DNA of 64,000 nt from the NCBI RefSeq assembly GCF_048066115.1, contig NZ_JBLTYX010000008.1:186001-250000 (forward strand). Direction: 5' to 3'. The translations under genes were made by a program, and so were the position numbers. The DNA is from Niveispirillum sp048066115. Lineage in GTDB: Bacteria > Pseudomonadota > Alphaproteobacteria > Azospirillales > Azospirillaceae. Of this stretch, positions 44,654 to 52,167 are shown in pieces; the first letter of the stretch is position 1, and every line of letters starts with the position of its first letter. The notes under the pieces were generated by a model that did no database searches, was not told the DNA's origin, and saw only the letters and a list, made by a program, of their open reading frames with translations.

Positions 44654-45341
44654 CTTCGCCGCTCCCCGCGATGAAGCCGCTGCGATGCACGCAGTCGTAA
44701 ATGGCGCGATAGGTCACATGATCGCCGGCATGAGTGACCAGCCGCTGCACGATGTTGAATTCGGTCACCGTCAGATCGACATCGGTCCCACGCCAGAAGG
44801 CGCGGCTGAGGCGGGGTTTCAGCAGCAGGGCGCCATGCTCCACCACCTCCTCCGCCGGCACGCCGGGCGGGTGCTTGGCCGCTTCGGCGATCAGCCGCGC
44901 GCGCCTCGCCAGCACGGGGACACCACGCGACTTGTCGATGAAGTCCAGTGCGCCGCGTTCAAGCGCCATCATTTCATAGCTGGTGCCGGACTGCGCCGTC
45001 AGGATGATGACCGGGATGTTGACGCCCCGCCGGCGCATCTGCGACAGCAGGTCCACGCCGTTCGTGGTCGGCAGGTTCCAGTCCAGAATGATGACGTCGG
45101 TTTCGTTGCCATCGGCCAGGTAATCCAGCAGCGGCGGACCGTCCGGAAAGCTGGTGACGGAGAAGTTGTGGTCTTCCAGCTCGGCCCCCACGGCCTCGCG
45201 GAAATCGTCGTCATCGTCGACCAGCACCAGACGCAGCCCGTGTTCGCCAATCCTTCTATCGGTGGGCTGCGACGCTGGCACCGTCGGAGGGAAGACCGAA
45301 CCTTGCGTGGCATAGTTTGGCTGTTCGTTCGTCGTGATCAT
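44517..45341 (-). CDS. OmpR-type response regulator
   Basis: A 274-residue regulator with a receiver domain (acidic VDDDDDF, phospho-acceptor Asp87 in VIILDWNLP, Lys in FIDKSRG) and a C-terminal winged helix containing LTVTEFNIVQRLV and VRSSVKRIRNKFRAIDPGF. A 35-residue extension precedes the receiver. Its start overlaps the 3' end of the lipoprotein gene by 86 nt and its end overlaps the kinase gene by 137 nt, so the three form one compact operon. Confidence 0.85.
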   Translation of the reverse strand: MITTNEQPNYATQGSVFPPTVPASQPTDRRIGEHGLRLVLVDDDDDFREAVGAELEDHNFSVTSFPDGPPLLDYLADGNETDVIILDWNLPTTNGVDLLSQMRRRGVNIPVIILTAQSGTSYEMMALERGALDFIDKSRGVPVLARRARLIAEAAKHPPGVPAEEVVEHGALLLKPRLSRAFWRGTDVDLTVTEFNIVQRLVTHAGDHVTYRAIYDCVHRSGFIAGSGEDGYRTNVRSSVKRIRNKFRAIDPGFEEIQNFAAFGYCWKNPPTPV

Positions 45342-45792
45342 CGCTGGTCACCTCGTAGGACAGGGTGCGAAAGACGCGCGTTTCGACGTCCGGATAGAGC
45401 GTCAGGTTCAACGCGCACTCGCTGCGGCGGAAGGACAGGACCTTGGCAGGCGTTTCGTCCCTGATGGCACTGGGTTGACCCAGCAGTTTTTGCAGCGCCT
45501 CTTCATTGAGGCCGATCGGTTGCAGGCTCGGCGCCGGTGGCGCGGTTTCGACCGGCACCGCCGGCGGCGGCTTGGGGCCGGCGACACGCTTCACCGGCTT
45601 CTGCGCCTCGGGCTTGCTGGGGGCTGCCGGCGGTGGTGCCGCCTGGGCGGTGGCCTGCGGCTTGGACGTGGCGGCGGGTGCGGCTTTACGGTCAGTGCCG
45701 GCAATGTCGCTGACATAGGCGCAGCCCGTCAGGGACAGCATCAGCCCCCCGCATATCCACATCGCAAACCGACCTGTCACGGCCGACGCCAT
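45256..45792 (-). CDS. Hypothetical lipoprotein with Pro/Ala-rich linker
   Basis: A 178-residue protein with a lipobox (LMLSLTGC), a proline/alanine/lysine-rich spacer of about 75 residues and a C-terminal domain with ALQKLLGQPSAIRDE, then SECALNLTLYPD. That last region resembles the LLGxP...CxLxLxLY pattern of small alphaproteobacterial envelope proteins distantly like BamE/SmpA. The ATG at 45792 follows GGGAG. It leads the two-component operon and could be an envelope sensor partner of the kinase; that is an inference. Confidence 0.65.
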   Translation of the reverse strand: MASAVTGRFAMWICGGLMLSLTGCAYVSDIAGTDRKAAPAATSKPQATAQAAPPPAAPSKPEAQKPVKRVAGPKPPPAVPVETAPPAPSLQPIGLNEEALQKLLGQPSAIRDETPAKVLSFRRSECALNLTLYPDVETRVFRTLSYEVTSDDHDERTAKLCHARFGLPSDGASVAAHR

Positions 45793-46129
45793 CTCCCACT
45801 CCCTTTTGCATCGCACCATCGACGCTTGTGGCGTATCAGTGGCGCTCCCGTTGGATGATGGCGCCCGATCCCGCAATCAGGCACGCATGAAATGGGGGTA
45901 TGATACGGAATGGTGAGTAAAATCGGCCTTTCGGCCATGAAGATTACTTCAACCGGATGGCTTTCGGCTGTTATATCTTCCGAAAATCCCGAATTTCCAC
46001 GAAATACCTGTGACATGCATGGAACCTGTTTTGTTATTCGGCCGTTTTTGAATGGGAAATTGTAGCAATCCCGAACTATCCCGCATTGCGGCATATGCTT
46101 GAAAAAGCCGCCGGGAATCGACCACCTGC
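45793..46129. other. 337-bp intergenic region with an orphan EcfG-type promoter match
   Basis: AT-richer than its surroundings, between two minus-strand genes. It holds no convincing gene. A plus-strand EcfG-type match is present at 46021-46046 (GGAAC, 17 nt, CGTT), pointing toward the 3' end of the GH130 gene, so any transcript would be an sRNA or antisense RNA. The promoter for the minus-strand lipoprotein-regulator-kinase operon presumably also lies here but I cannot place it. Confidence 0.5.
46021..46046 (+). promoter_or_regulatory. Orphan EcfG-type promoter match
   Basis: GGAAC (46021-46025), 17-nt spacer, CGTT (46043-46046) followed by TTT. No plus-strand gene follows; the next gene is the minus-strand GH130 at 46130. 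It could be a chance match or drive a non-coding or antisense RNA. Confidence 0.35.
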
Positions 46130-47254
46130 TCACGGCACGAAGGTCCGCTTCGGGATATAGGTGATGCGGCAGGCCAGATCGGCCTCTCCCGACGCCACGA
46201 TATAATGGTCGCCGCCATCGGCGATGCCCGTGGTGAACACCACGTCGCGGATATAGAGCAGGTGTTCGATGGGCCGTGTCAGCTCCGGATTGGGTTCCAG
46301 CAGCGGTTCGGTCGGGCTGTGCAGGATACGCGACGGGTCCTTGGGGTCCAGCAGCGACCAGTAGGTGCGGTAGATACCCACGATCTCCTTCGGTTCCACC
46401 CCATGCCACAGGGTCAACCAGCCATGATCGGTCAGGATCGGCTGTGCCCCGCCGCCGATGCGCGCCGTGGCCACGGTGCCCGATTGCGGGCGGATGCCCG
46501 GTTCGCGGTGCGGCTTCCAGTGCCGGCCATCGGGGGAGGTGGCCAGATTGATCGACGGCCCGGCGCGCCAGGGACTGTCGGGGGGATAGGCGAAATAGAG
46601 ATCGCCCAGCGGCCGCGTCTGCGCCCAGTACTGCCCGTCGATGCGCCCTTCGAAGATCAGCATGTCCTTGTTCTGGTGATCCAGGACGATGTCATCGAAG
46701 ATCCAGTGCCGCCCGTCGCCCGACCGGTACAAGGTGGTGGAATGGCGCTCCGGGCTGACCGAACAGGTGGTCATCAAATACGCATCCCCGACCTTGGAGA
46801 TGCGGGCATCTTCCACCCCATAGCATTGCCAGCTGCCTTGCGGCGCCACCGCATGCTCGTAATGGATGGCGACGATCTCCAGTCCGTCCTGGCTCAATTC
46901 CACCGGCAGCAGCCAGGACAGCGACGTCAGCGCCATGGTCCGCCAGCCGCCGCCATGGATCATGAATTTGCGCGGATCGGCGGTATCGACCATTTCCAGC
47001 TTCCAGGCATCCAGCACATAGGCGTGCTTTTCCCCGTCCCAGCGGATGGCATGCACATGCCCGTCGCGGATCGGTTCGCGCAGCGCCTCCGCCACGCGTA
47101 CCATGAGCAGCAGATTGCCGTTGGGCAACCGTGTCAGCCCGGGATTGAACGCGCCCAGCACATAGGTCTCCACCCCCAGCTGTCCGGCCAGGGGAGAGCG
47201 GGAAAGGTCGATATCCTCGGGCGTCAGGATCAGCTTGTCGACGGGGAAGGCCAA
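46130..47254 (-). CDS. GH130 family protein (beta-mannoside phosphorylase-like), copy 1
   Basis: A 374-residue five-bladed beta-propeller protein of glycoside hydrolase family 130. Blocks: LGAFNPGLTRLPNGNLLLMV, YGVEDARISKVGDAYLMT, IFEGRIDGQYWAQ and GGGAQPILTDHGWLTLWHGV with the conserved His of the phosphate-site block. GH130 members phosphorolyse or hydrolyse beta-mannosides; some make beta-1,2-mannan in reverse. The start is a TTG at 47254, 1 nt after the stop of the small membrane-protein gene, so it is probably coupled. The EcfG-type promoter at 47540-47516 would drive both. Confidence 0.8.
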   Translation of the reverse strand: MAFPVDKLILTPEDIDLSRSPLAGQLGVETYVLGAFNPGLTRLPNGNLLLMVRVAEALREPIRDGHVHAIRWDGEKHAYVLDAWKLEMVDTADPRKFMIHGGGWRTMALTSLSWLLPVELSQDGLEIVAIHYEHAVAPQGSWQCYGVEDARISKVGDAYLMTTCSVSPERHSTTLYRSGDGRHWIFDDIVLDHQNKDMLIFEGRIDGQYWAQTRPLGDLYFAYPPDSPWRAGPSINLATSPDGRHWKPHREPGIRPQSGTVATARIGGGAQPILTDHGWLTLWHGVEPKEIVGIYRTYWSLLDPKDPSRILHSPTEPLLEPNPELTRPIEHLLYIRDVVFTTGIADGGDHYIVASGEADLACRITYIPKRTFVP

Positions 47255-47255
47255 T

Positions 47256-47456
47256 TCAGTTGCCGCCGGTCAGGAGTGCGGCCAGGATCATCGCGGCAAT
47301 GGCCAGTGCAATGCCGACACCCAGCACATAGCGCATGGGCTTCACTTCCACCGCCTGGCGTTCCGGTGGGACGGAGGTGCGGATCGGGCCGTTTTCCTTC
47401 ATGCGCAGGCGTTCTTCGGAAACCTGCGGGTCATCGTCATGGCTCGCGCTCGACAT
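47256..47456 (-). CDS. Small single-span membrane protein
   Basis: A 66-residue protein with a charged N-terminus and one C-terminal membrane helix (YVLGVGIALAIAAMILAALL). ATG 47456 lies 7 nt after AGGAG; an ATG at 47462 is too close to that site. It is the first gene after an exact EcfG-type promoter and is followed after 1 nt by the GH130 gene. Small tail-anchored proteins of this sort are frequent in general-stress regulons. Function unknown. Confidence 0.7.
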   Translation of the reverse strand: MSSASHDDDPQVSEERLRMKENGPIRTSVPPERQAVEVKPMRYVLGVGIALAIAAMILAALLTGGN

Positions 47457-47515
47457 GATCATTCTCCTTATCCATCTCTGCGCACCTTGCGGGGGGCGGG
47501 GAGATGCATAAGCCC

Positions 47516-47540
47516 AACGGTGCCGGGTCGTTGATGTTCC
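47516..47540 (-). promoter_or_regulatory. EcfG-type general-stress promoter (small membrane protein / GH130)
   Basis: On the minus strand GGAAC (47540-47536), 16-nt spacer, CGTT (47519-47516). This is an exact match to the alphaproteobacterial EcfG consensus. Predicted transcript start near 47509, leader about 53 nt to ATG 47456. It is back to back with the plus-strand match at 47590. Confidence 0.8.
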
Positions 47541-47589
47541 TCAGAGCAGGCTGCCGACAGTGATTACGCCGATTTCATGACCAGCCTGC

Positions 47590-47616
47590 GGAACCATCGC
47601 GCCGATACTGCGTTTC
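47590..47616 (+). promoter_or_regulatory. EcfG-type general-stress promoter (DUF892 gene)
   Basis: GGAAC (47590-47594), 16-nt spacer, CGTTTC (47611-47616). Exact match to the EcfG consensus, with the predicted start near 47621 and a leader of about 90 nt to ATG 47711. Confidence 0.8.
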
Positions 47617-47710
47617 TTGTGTGGAGACTTTGGGCTTGGCCCCTCTCCCGCCGCCGGCCAAGGGCCGCCGCGGCCCCTTCGTCAATGGATGCATTTACAG
47701 GAGCAGGACC

Positions 47711-48220
47711 ATGGGCTTGTTCACCCGCGACATTCACACGCTGGATGACCTCTTCGTGCACACGCTGCGCGACATCTATTATGCCGAAAACCAGATCGTG
47801 AAGGCCTTGCCCAAGATGATCAGTAAGGCCACCGACGTGGACCTGAAGGTCAGTTTCGAGAACCATCTGGTGCAGACCAAGGGCCAGATCCAGCGCCTGG
47901 AGCAGGTGTTCAATCTGCACGGGGTGGAGATTAAGGGCGTTGAATGCCCGGCCATCGACGGCATCATCAAGGAAAGCAACGAGATCGCCGGCGAGATCGA
48001 CGACAAGGACGTGCTGGACGCGGCGCTGGCGGCAGCAGCCCAGGCGGTCGAGCATTACGAGATCACCCGCTACGGCACCCTGATCGCCTGGGCCCGCCGT
48101 CTGGGCCGTCCCGACTGCGCCGCCCTGCTTCAGCAGAACCTGAAGGAGGAGGAGGCGACGGACCGTAAGCTGACCGAACTGGCCGAACGCGTGCTGAACC
48201 CGCACGCGGCGGCGAGTTGA
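47711..48220 (+). CDS. DUF892 (YciE/YciF-type) ferritin-like protein
   Basis: A 169-residue ferritin-like four-helix protein. LDDLFVHTLRDIYYAENQIV and VEHYEITRYGTLIAWARRLG carry the Glu/Tyr/His pattern of the DUF892 (YciE/YciF) family, known as stress-induced proteins with a possible metal site. ATG 47711 follows AGGAG by 7 nt. Its own EcfG-type promoter fits stress induction. It is divergent from the small membrane protein/GH130 pair. Confidence 0.85.
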   Translation: MGLFTRDIHTLDDLFVHTLRDIYYAENQIVKALPKMISKATDVDLKVSFENHLVQTKGQIQRLEQVFNLHGVEIKGVECPAIDGIIKESNEIAGEIDDKDVLDAALAAAAQAVEHYEITRYGTLIAWARRLGRPDCAALLQQNLKEEEATDRKLTELAERVLNPHAAAS

Positions 48221-48317
48221 TAAATAATACTGCCCTCCTCCTTGATGGGGAGGGAGAGGATGGCGGCCGAACGGTGGTGTTACTCCCTCTCCCTCCCAAT
48301 CCTTCCGGCTTGGGTCC

Positions 48318-48345
48318 CGCCCTCTCCCGCAAGCGGGCGAGGGCG
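48318..48345. terminator. GC-rich hairpin between convergent genes
   Basis: CGCCCTCTCCCGC-AA-GCGGGCGAGGGCG is a near-perfect 13-bp stem with one mismatch, between the DUF892 and GH130 copy 2 genes, which end toward each other. There is no T run, so it may slow or protect transcripts more than terminate them. Confidence 0.5.
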
Positions 48346-48349
48346 CAAG

Positions 48350-49648
48350 TTACCCCCGCATCGCCCCAACCAGTTCATCGATGTTCAGCGTCACGAAACT
48401 GGTGATGGTGTCGGCGATGCCATAGGGGACGACCAGCTGCTTGCCGTGCAGGATCGCCCCGCACGTATAGACGACATTGGGCACGTAACCCGCGCGTTCC
48501 GACTGTTCGGGCCGCAGCAGCGGTTCCTTCAGCCGCCCGATCACCTTTGCGGGATCATCCTTGTCCAGCAGCACCGCGCCGATGGCGTAACGCCGCACGG
48601 CCCCCACCCCGTGGGTCAGCAGCAGCCAGCCATACTCGGTCTCTATCGGCGGGCCGCAATTGCCGATCTGCACGAATTCCCACGGGAATTCCGGCCGCAG
48701 GATCGGCACGCCATCATCCCAGGTATAAAGATCATCGGACAGGATCAGATACAGGTTCTCATTGTCCTGCCGTCCGATCATGGCGTAACGGCCATTGATC
48801 CGGCGCGGGAACATGGCCATGCCTTTGTTGCGCACGGCCACACCGCGCAGCGGATACATGCGGAACGTATCGAAATCCCGCGTCTCCATCAGCTCGGTAC
48901 GGATGGAATGGCCGCTATAGGCGGTATAGGTGGCGTAATAGGTCTTGTGCCCGCCATCAATGAATTCCACGAAACGTGCATCCTCGATCCCGTTCGCCTG
49001 CGAACTGGTGATGGGGAAGATCACGCACTCACTGATATCATCCTGTGGCCGGAAGGCCAGTTCAACCTCATCCCCATCCGGCCCCGACCGGCGGTTGGTG
49101 ACGCGGGGAATGGCGGCCAGATGCGATTTGGCATCCATCAGGATACGCCCGTCTGGACAGATCACGCCGGTCAGAAAGGTGAGGGAGGAAATGTGCCCCT
49201 CGCCGACGGCCCGCAGGCTCATGATGAAGCGCACCCCGCCGTCGATCACCCCACGCTGGTCGGGATGGCGCACGATGGACGGATTGAACAGGGCCGAGGC
49301 CTCGAACGAATATTCGTGCAGGAAATAGGCACCCACAAGCTGCCGCTGCGTTGGCGTGAAGCTCTCGTGGCTGTCCAGCGCGTCCTCCATCTCGTCGGCG
49401 CGTTCCTCGAATATCTCCAGCAACTGGCGATGCCGGCCGCGGAAATTCTCCAGCACGTCGGTCAACTGGCCGGTGGCCGTCTCCGCGTCCAGCGACAGGA
49501 CCCGGTCGACGATGCGGTTGGCCCGCGTCTTGTCGGTGGATTTCAGGTCGCGCGGCTCTGTCGCCGGCTTGAAAGGCCGCACGACCACGCGTGACGGGTC
49601 CGGCCGCAATTGCAGCGGCAGTCGGGTCAGGCTTTGTATCACGGACAT
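48350..49648 (-). CDS. GH130 family protein (beta-mannoside phosphorylase-like), copy 2
   Basis: A 432-residue GH130 protein, longer than copy 1 because of an N-terminal helical extension of about 110 residues (LENFRGRHRQLLEIFEERAD). Core blocks: ALFNPSIVRHPDQRGV, NGIEDARFVEFIDGGH, AMFPRRINGRYAMIGRQDNE and GNCGPPIETEYGWLLLTHGV. The Arg/Asn/His positions expected at the phosphate site appear kept, so phosphorolysis is plausible. ATG 49648 follows GGAGGAG. It lies downstream of the GT4 fusion but a strong terminator stands between them, so it may also have its own promoter. Confidence 0.82.
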   Translation of the reverse strand: MSVIQSLTRLPLQLRPDPSRVVVRPFKPATEPRDLKSTDKTRANRIVDRVLSLDAETATGQLTDVLENFRGRHRQLLEIFEERADEMEDALDSHESFTPTQRQLVGAYFLHEYSFEASALFNPSIVRHPDQRGVIDGGVRFIMSLRAVGEGHISSLTFLTGVICPDGRILMDAKSHLAAIPRVTNRRSGPDGDEVELAFRPQDDISECVIFPITSSQANGIEDARFVEFIDGGHKTYYATYTAYSGHSIRTELMETRDFDTFRMYPLRGVAVRNKGMAMFPRRINGRYAMIGRQDNENLYLILSDDLYTWDDGVPILRPEFPWEFVQIGNCGPPIETEYGWLLLTHGVGAVRRYAIGAVLLDKDDPAKVIGRLKEPLLRPEQSERAGYVPNVVYTCGAILHGKQLVVPYGIADTITSFVTLNIDELVGAMRG

Positions 49649-49697
49649 TCTTTCTCCTCCTTCTCCTGTCGGATGGGGCGGTTCTGTGGCACGCGGC

Positions 49698-49728
49698 AAA
49701 ACCCGGCAAGGTGTGCTTGCCGGGTTTT
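49698..49728 (-). terminator. Rho-independent terminator after the GT4 fusion gene
   Basis: Perfect 13-bp stem, AAAACCCGGCAAG (49698-49710) and CTTGCCGGGTTTT (49716-49728), with a 5-nt loop. In minus-strand direction the stem ends in TTTT. It follows the stop of the GT4 gene at 49751 by about 22 nt. Confidence 0.85.
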
Positions 49729-49750
49729 GGTTCAACGGCGGGGACAGGCA

Positions 49751-52012
49751 TCAAGCCCGCAGCACCCGCACGGGCACCGCCTGGGCTTTCACCAGGCGGC
49801 GCATATCGACCAGGGACAGGAGGTAGGAGAGCACCGACTCCCCGCCGCGGTTCTGGTTCAATCCTTCCGGCCGCAACCCGTCACGGCAGCCGCCATCCTC
49901 GTCGACCATGGGCAGGTTCTGGTCATTCGCACCCAGGAACCAGGCGAAGGCGCGCGATGCCTCCTCCGTCCACAAAGGTTCGCCCTGAACCTGATACGCC
50001 GCCTGGCAGGCCGCGATCATCGCCGCCCCCTCCAACGGCTGCTGGTCGAAGATGCGCGGCCGCTGGCGCAGATCGCCGAACGTATCCGACCCCACGGGCC
50101 GGAACTGTCCGGTGGGGGATGTTTGTATCCCCGCCAGCCAGCGCAGGGACTGCAACCCGGCATCGATCATGGCCTGGTTGCTCAGGGCCCGGCCGGACAG
50201 GATCAGGGCCTGGGACAGGCGCGGATTGTCGTAGGACAAGCCATCCTCGAACCAGCACCAATCGAAACTGGCATTGCTGCGGAACAGGCTCAGCAAATCC
50301 ACAGACAAGCGCTCCCGGATGCGGCGCGCGTCACCATCCCCCGGCAGCGCCGCGCAATAGGCGTCCAGGCCAAGCAGGGTGAAAGCCTTGGCGCGGGTGG
50401 CGGCGAAGGTTTCCGCGGTGGGCAGCGCCCGGCGGAACAGGTCCTGCGCCCAGGCACGGCGACCGGGATGGATATCGCTGCGTGCGCATTCGCCCAGTGC
50501 CCACAGGGTACGGCCATGGCTGTCCTGCGACCCGCGCGGTTCCAGCCATTGGCGATTGAAGCCCATGAAATTGCGGAAATAGCGGGTGTCGGGGTTCCAG
50601 GCATGCTGGATGAAGGCCGCATAGCGCGACACCATCAGGTCCGGCAGCGGCATGTCAGCATGTTCGGCCAGGGTGCAGGCCAGCAGCAGGGCGCGGGCAT
50701 TGTCGTCCACGCAATAGCCGTGCGACCGGTCGGGGATGGGGCCGATCGCATGCTGGTACAGGCCGACATCGTCGCTCATCTGCTGCAGGTATGTGAGGTT
50801 CAGTTCCGGCAGGTCGTGCAGCCGGCGGGGGCGGGTATGGGACGGGCGCACGGCCTGCGGCCGCCAGCGGCCCCGCACCTCCTCGAACAGACCATGATAA
50901 CGCTCGGCGACGCGGTCCCAGGCCATGTCGCGGCCATATTGATAGGCCTGCCGCCGCATGGCGTCGCGCGCATCGTCATCTGTCAGCAGGTCGGCGATGG
51001 CCTTGCCGGTGGCATCGGCATCGCTGAACGGCACCAACACCCCGCGCCCGTCATCCAGCAATTCGCGCGCATGCCAATAGGGGGTGGACACCACCGCCTT
51101 GCCCATGCCGAAGGCCTGCGACAGGGTGCCCGACGTCATCTGTGCCGCGTCCAGATAGGGCGTCACATAGACATCGGCCATGGAGACATATTCCAGCAGC
51201 GTCGGCCGGTCCACGAATTGGTTGGCAAACGATACCGCATGCTCCACGCCCAGGCTGCGGGCGCGGTCCTGCAACTGTTCGCGGTATTTCTCACCCTCAT
51301 GACGCAGCAGGTGGGGATGGGTGGCGCCCAGGATGACGTAAGCCGCATCCGGCTTGCGTTCCAGAATCGCCGGCATGGCGTCGATCACCGTTTCCAGCCC
51401 CTTGTTGGGGGACAGCAGACCGAAGGTCAGGATCACCGACCGGTTGAGGAAGCCCAGCTTGCGCTTGAAATCCTCAGGCTCCATGAAGCCGTAGCGGTCG
51501 ATGCCGTGCGGGACGACGGCGATTTTCTCATCCGGAATGTCATAGACCGTACGCAGCAGGTGCCGCCCCATCTCCGCCATCACTATCAGGCGGGCGGACA
51601 GTTCCGCCAGTTCCTGCATCACCCGCCTTTGCTCGCCATTGGGATGGGCCAGCACCGTGTGCAGGGTGGTGACCACCGGCATGCGCAGCCGCTTCAGCAT
51701 CAGCAGCAGATGGCTGCCCGCCTCCCCGCCAAAAATGCCGAACTCGTGCTGGACACAGACCAGCTCGACCCCGTCCTCGTTCAGCGCCTCCGCCGTATGG
51801 ATATAGTCATCGACGATCTCCTCGCGAATCTCGTAGCGGACATGGGCAGGGTAGTCATAGGACTGGCCCTTGTCGGTCATGGCCACGATATCGACGGCAA
51901 CCTCCGGGCTGGAGGTTCGCAATGCGGAATACAGGTCGGCGGTAAAGGTGGCGATGCCGCAGCGGCGCGGAAGGGCGTTGCCCAGAAGGGCGATATGGCG
52001 GGGCTTCGGCAT
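49751..52012 (-). CDS. Fusion: GT4 glycosyltransferase plus helical (alpha/alpha)6-type C-terminal domain
   Basis: A 753-residue protein. Residues 1 to about 390 are a GT4 enzyme (LPRRCGIATFTADLYSAL, GLLSPNKGLETVIDAMPAIL, MTSGTLSQAFGMGKAVVSTP). Residues about 400-753 form a helix-rich domain with GYCVDDNARALLLAC, DSHGRTLWALGECAR and FDWCWFEDGLSYDNPRLSQA, like an (alpha/alpha)6 toroid of glycosidases or phosphorylases. The pairing with two GH130 genes suggests synthesis and turnover of a mannose-type oligosaccharide. AGAGGA precedes ATG 52012 by 6 nt. A near-exact EcfG-type promoter lies just upstream. Confidence 0.82.
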   Translation of the reverse strand: MPKPRHIALLGNALPRRCGIATFTADLYSALRTSSPEVAVDIVAMTDKGQSYDYPAHVRYEIREEIVDDYIHTAEALNEDGVELVCVQHEFGIFGGEAGSHLLLMLKRLRMPVVTTLHTVLAHPNGEQRRVMQELAELSARLIVMAEMGRHLLRTVYDIPDEKIAVVPHGIDRYGFMEPEDFKRKLGFLNRSVILTFGLLSPNKGLETVIDAMPAILERKPDAAYVILGATHPHLLRHEGEKYREQLQDRARSLGVEHAVSFANQFVDRPTLLEYVSMADVYVTPYLDAAQMTSGTLSQAFGMGKAVVSTPYWHARELLDDGRGVLVPFSDADATGKAIADLLTDDDARDAMRRQAYQYGRDMAWDRVAERYHGLFEEVRGRWRPQAVRPSHTRPRRLHDLPELNLTYLQQMSDDVGLYQHAIGPIPDRSHGYCVDDNARALLLACTLAEHADMPLPDLMVSRYAAFIQHAWNPDTRYFRNFMGFNRQWLEPRGSQDSHGRTLWALGECARSDIHPGRRAWAQDLFRRALPTAETFAATRAKAFTLLGLDAYCAALPGDGDARRIRERLSVDLLSLFRSNASFDWCWFEDGLSYDNPRLSQALILSGRALSNQAMIDAGLQSLRWLAGIQTSPTGQFRPVGSDTFGDLRQRPRIFDQQPLEGAAMIAACQAAYQVQGEPLWTEEASRAFAWFLGANDQNLPMVDEDGGCRDGLRPEGLNQNRGGESVLSYLLSLVDMRRLVKAQAVPVRVLRA

Positions 52013-52041
52013 GTCCGGTCCTCTGGAGGTTTCCCAGGGAA

Positions 52042-52066
52042 AACACCGACCCGCCCTTTTCGTTCC
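52042..52066 (-). promoter_or_regulatory. Near-match EcfG-type promoter for the GT4 fusion gene
   Basis: Minus strand GGAAC (52066-52062), 16-nt spacer, TGTT (52045-52042) in place of CGTT. Leader would be about 23 nt. Just upstream lies an inverted repeat TTTGGTC (52071-52077) / GACCAAA (52086-52092) that could bind a second regulator. Confidence 0.55.
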
Positions 52067-52097
52067 ATCATTTGGTCGTACGTAAGACCAAAAGCTT

Positions 52098-52136
52098 AAG
52101 GCCTATCCGGTGCCTGGCAAGCACCGGATAGGCCTT
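52098..52136 (-). terminator. Rho-independent terminator after the S9 peptidase gene
   Basis: Perfect 16-bp stem, AAGGCCTATCCGGTGC (52098-52113) and its complement (52121-52136), 7-nt loop. In minus-strand direction it is followed by AAGCTTTT. It lies about 32 nt after the peptidase stop. Confidence 0.85.
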
Positions 52137-52167
52137 GGATAAAACCATTATCAAAGGTGTGGACGGG

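Noticed and set aside
49610..52099. An 829-codon plus-strand frame opposite the GT4 fusion
   Set aside because: Antisense shadow without motifs; the minus-strand reading has strong GT4 motifs, a ribosome site and a terminator.
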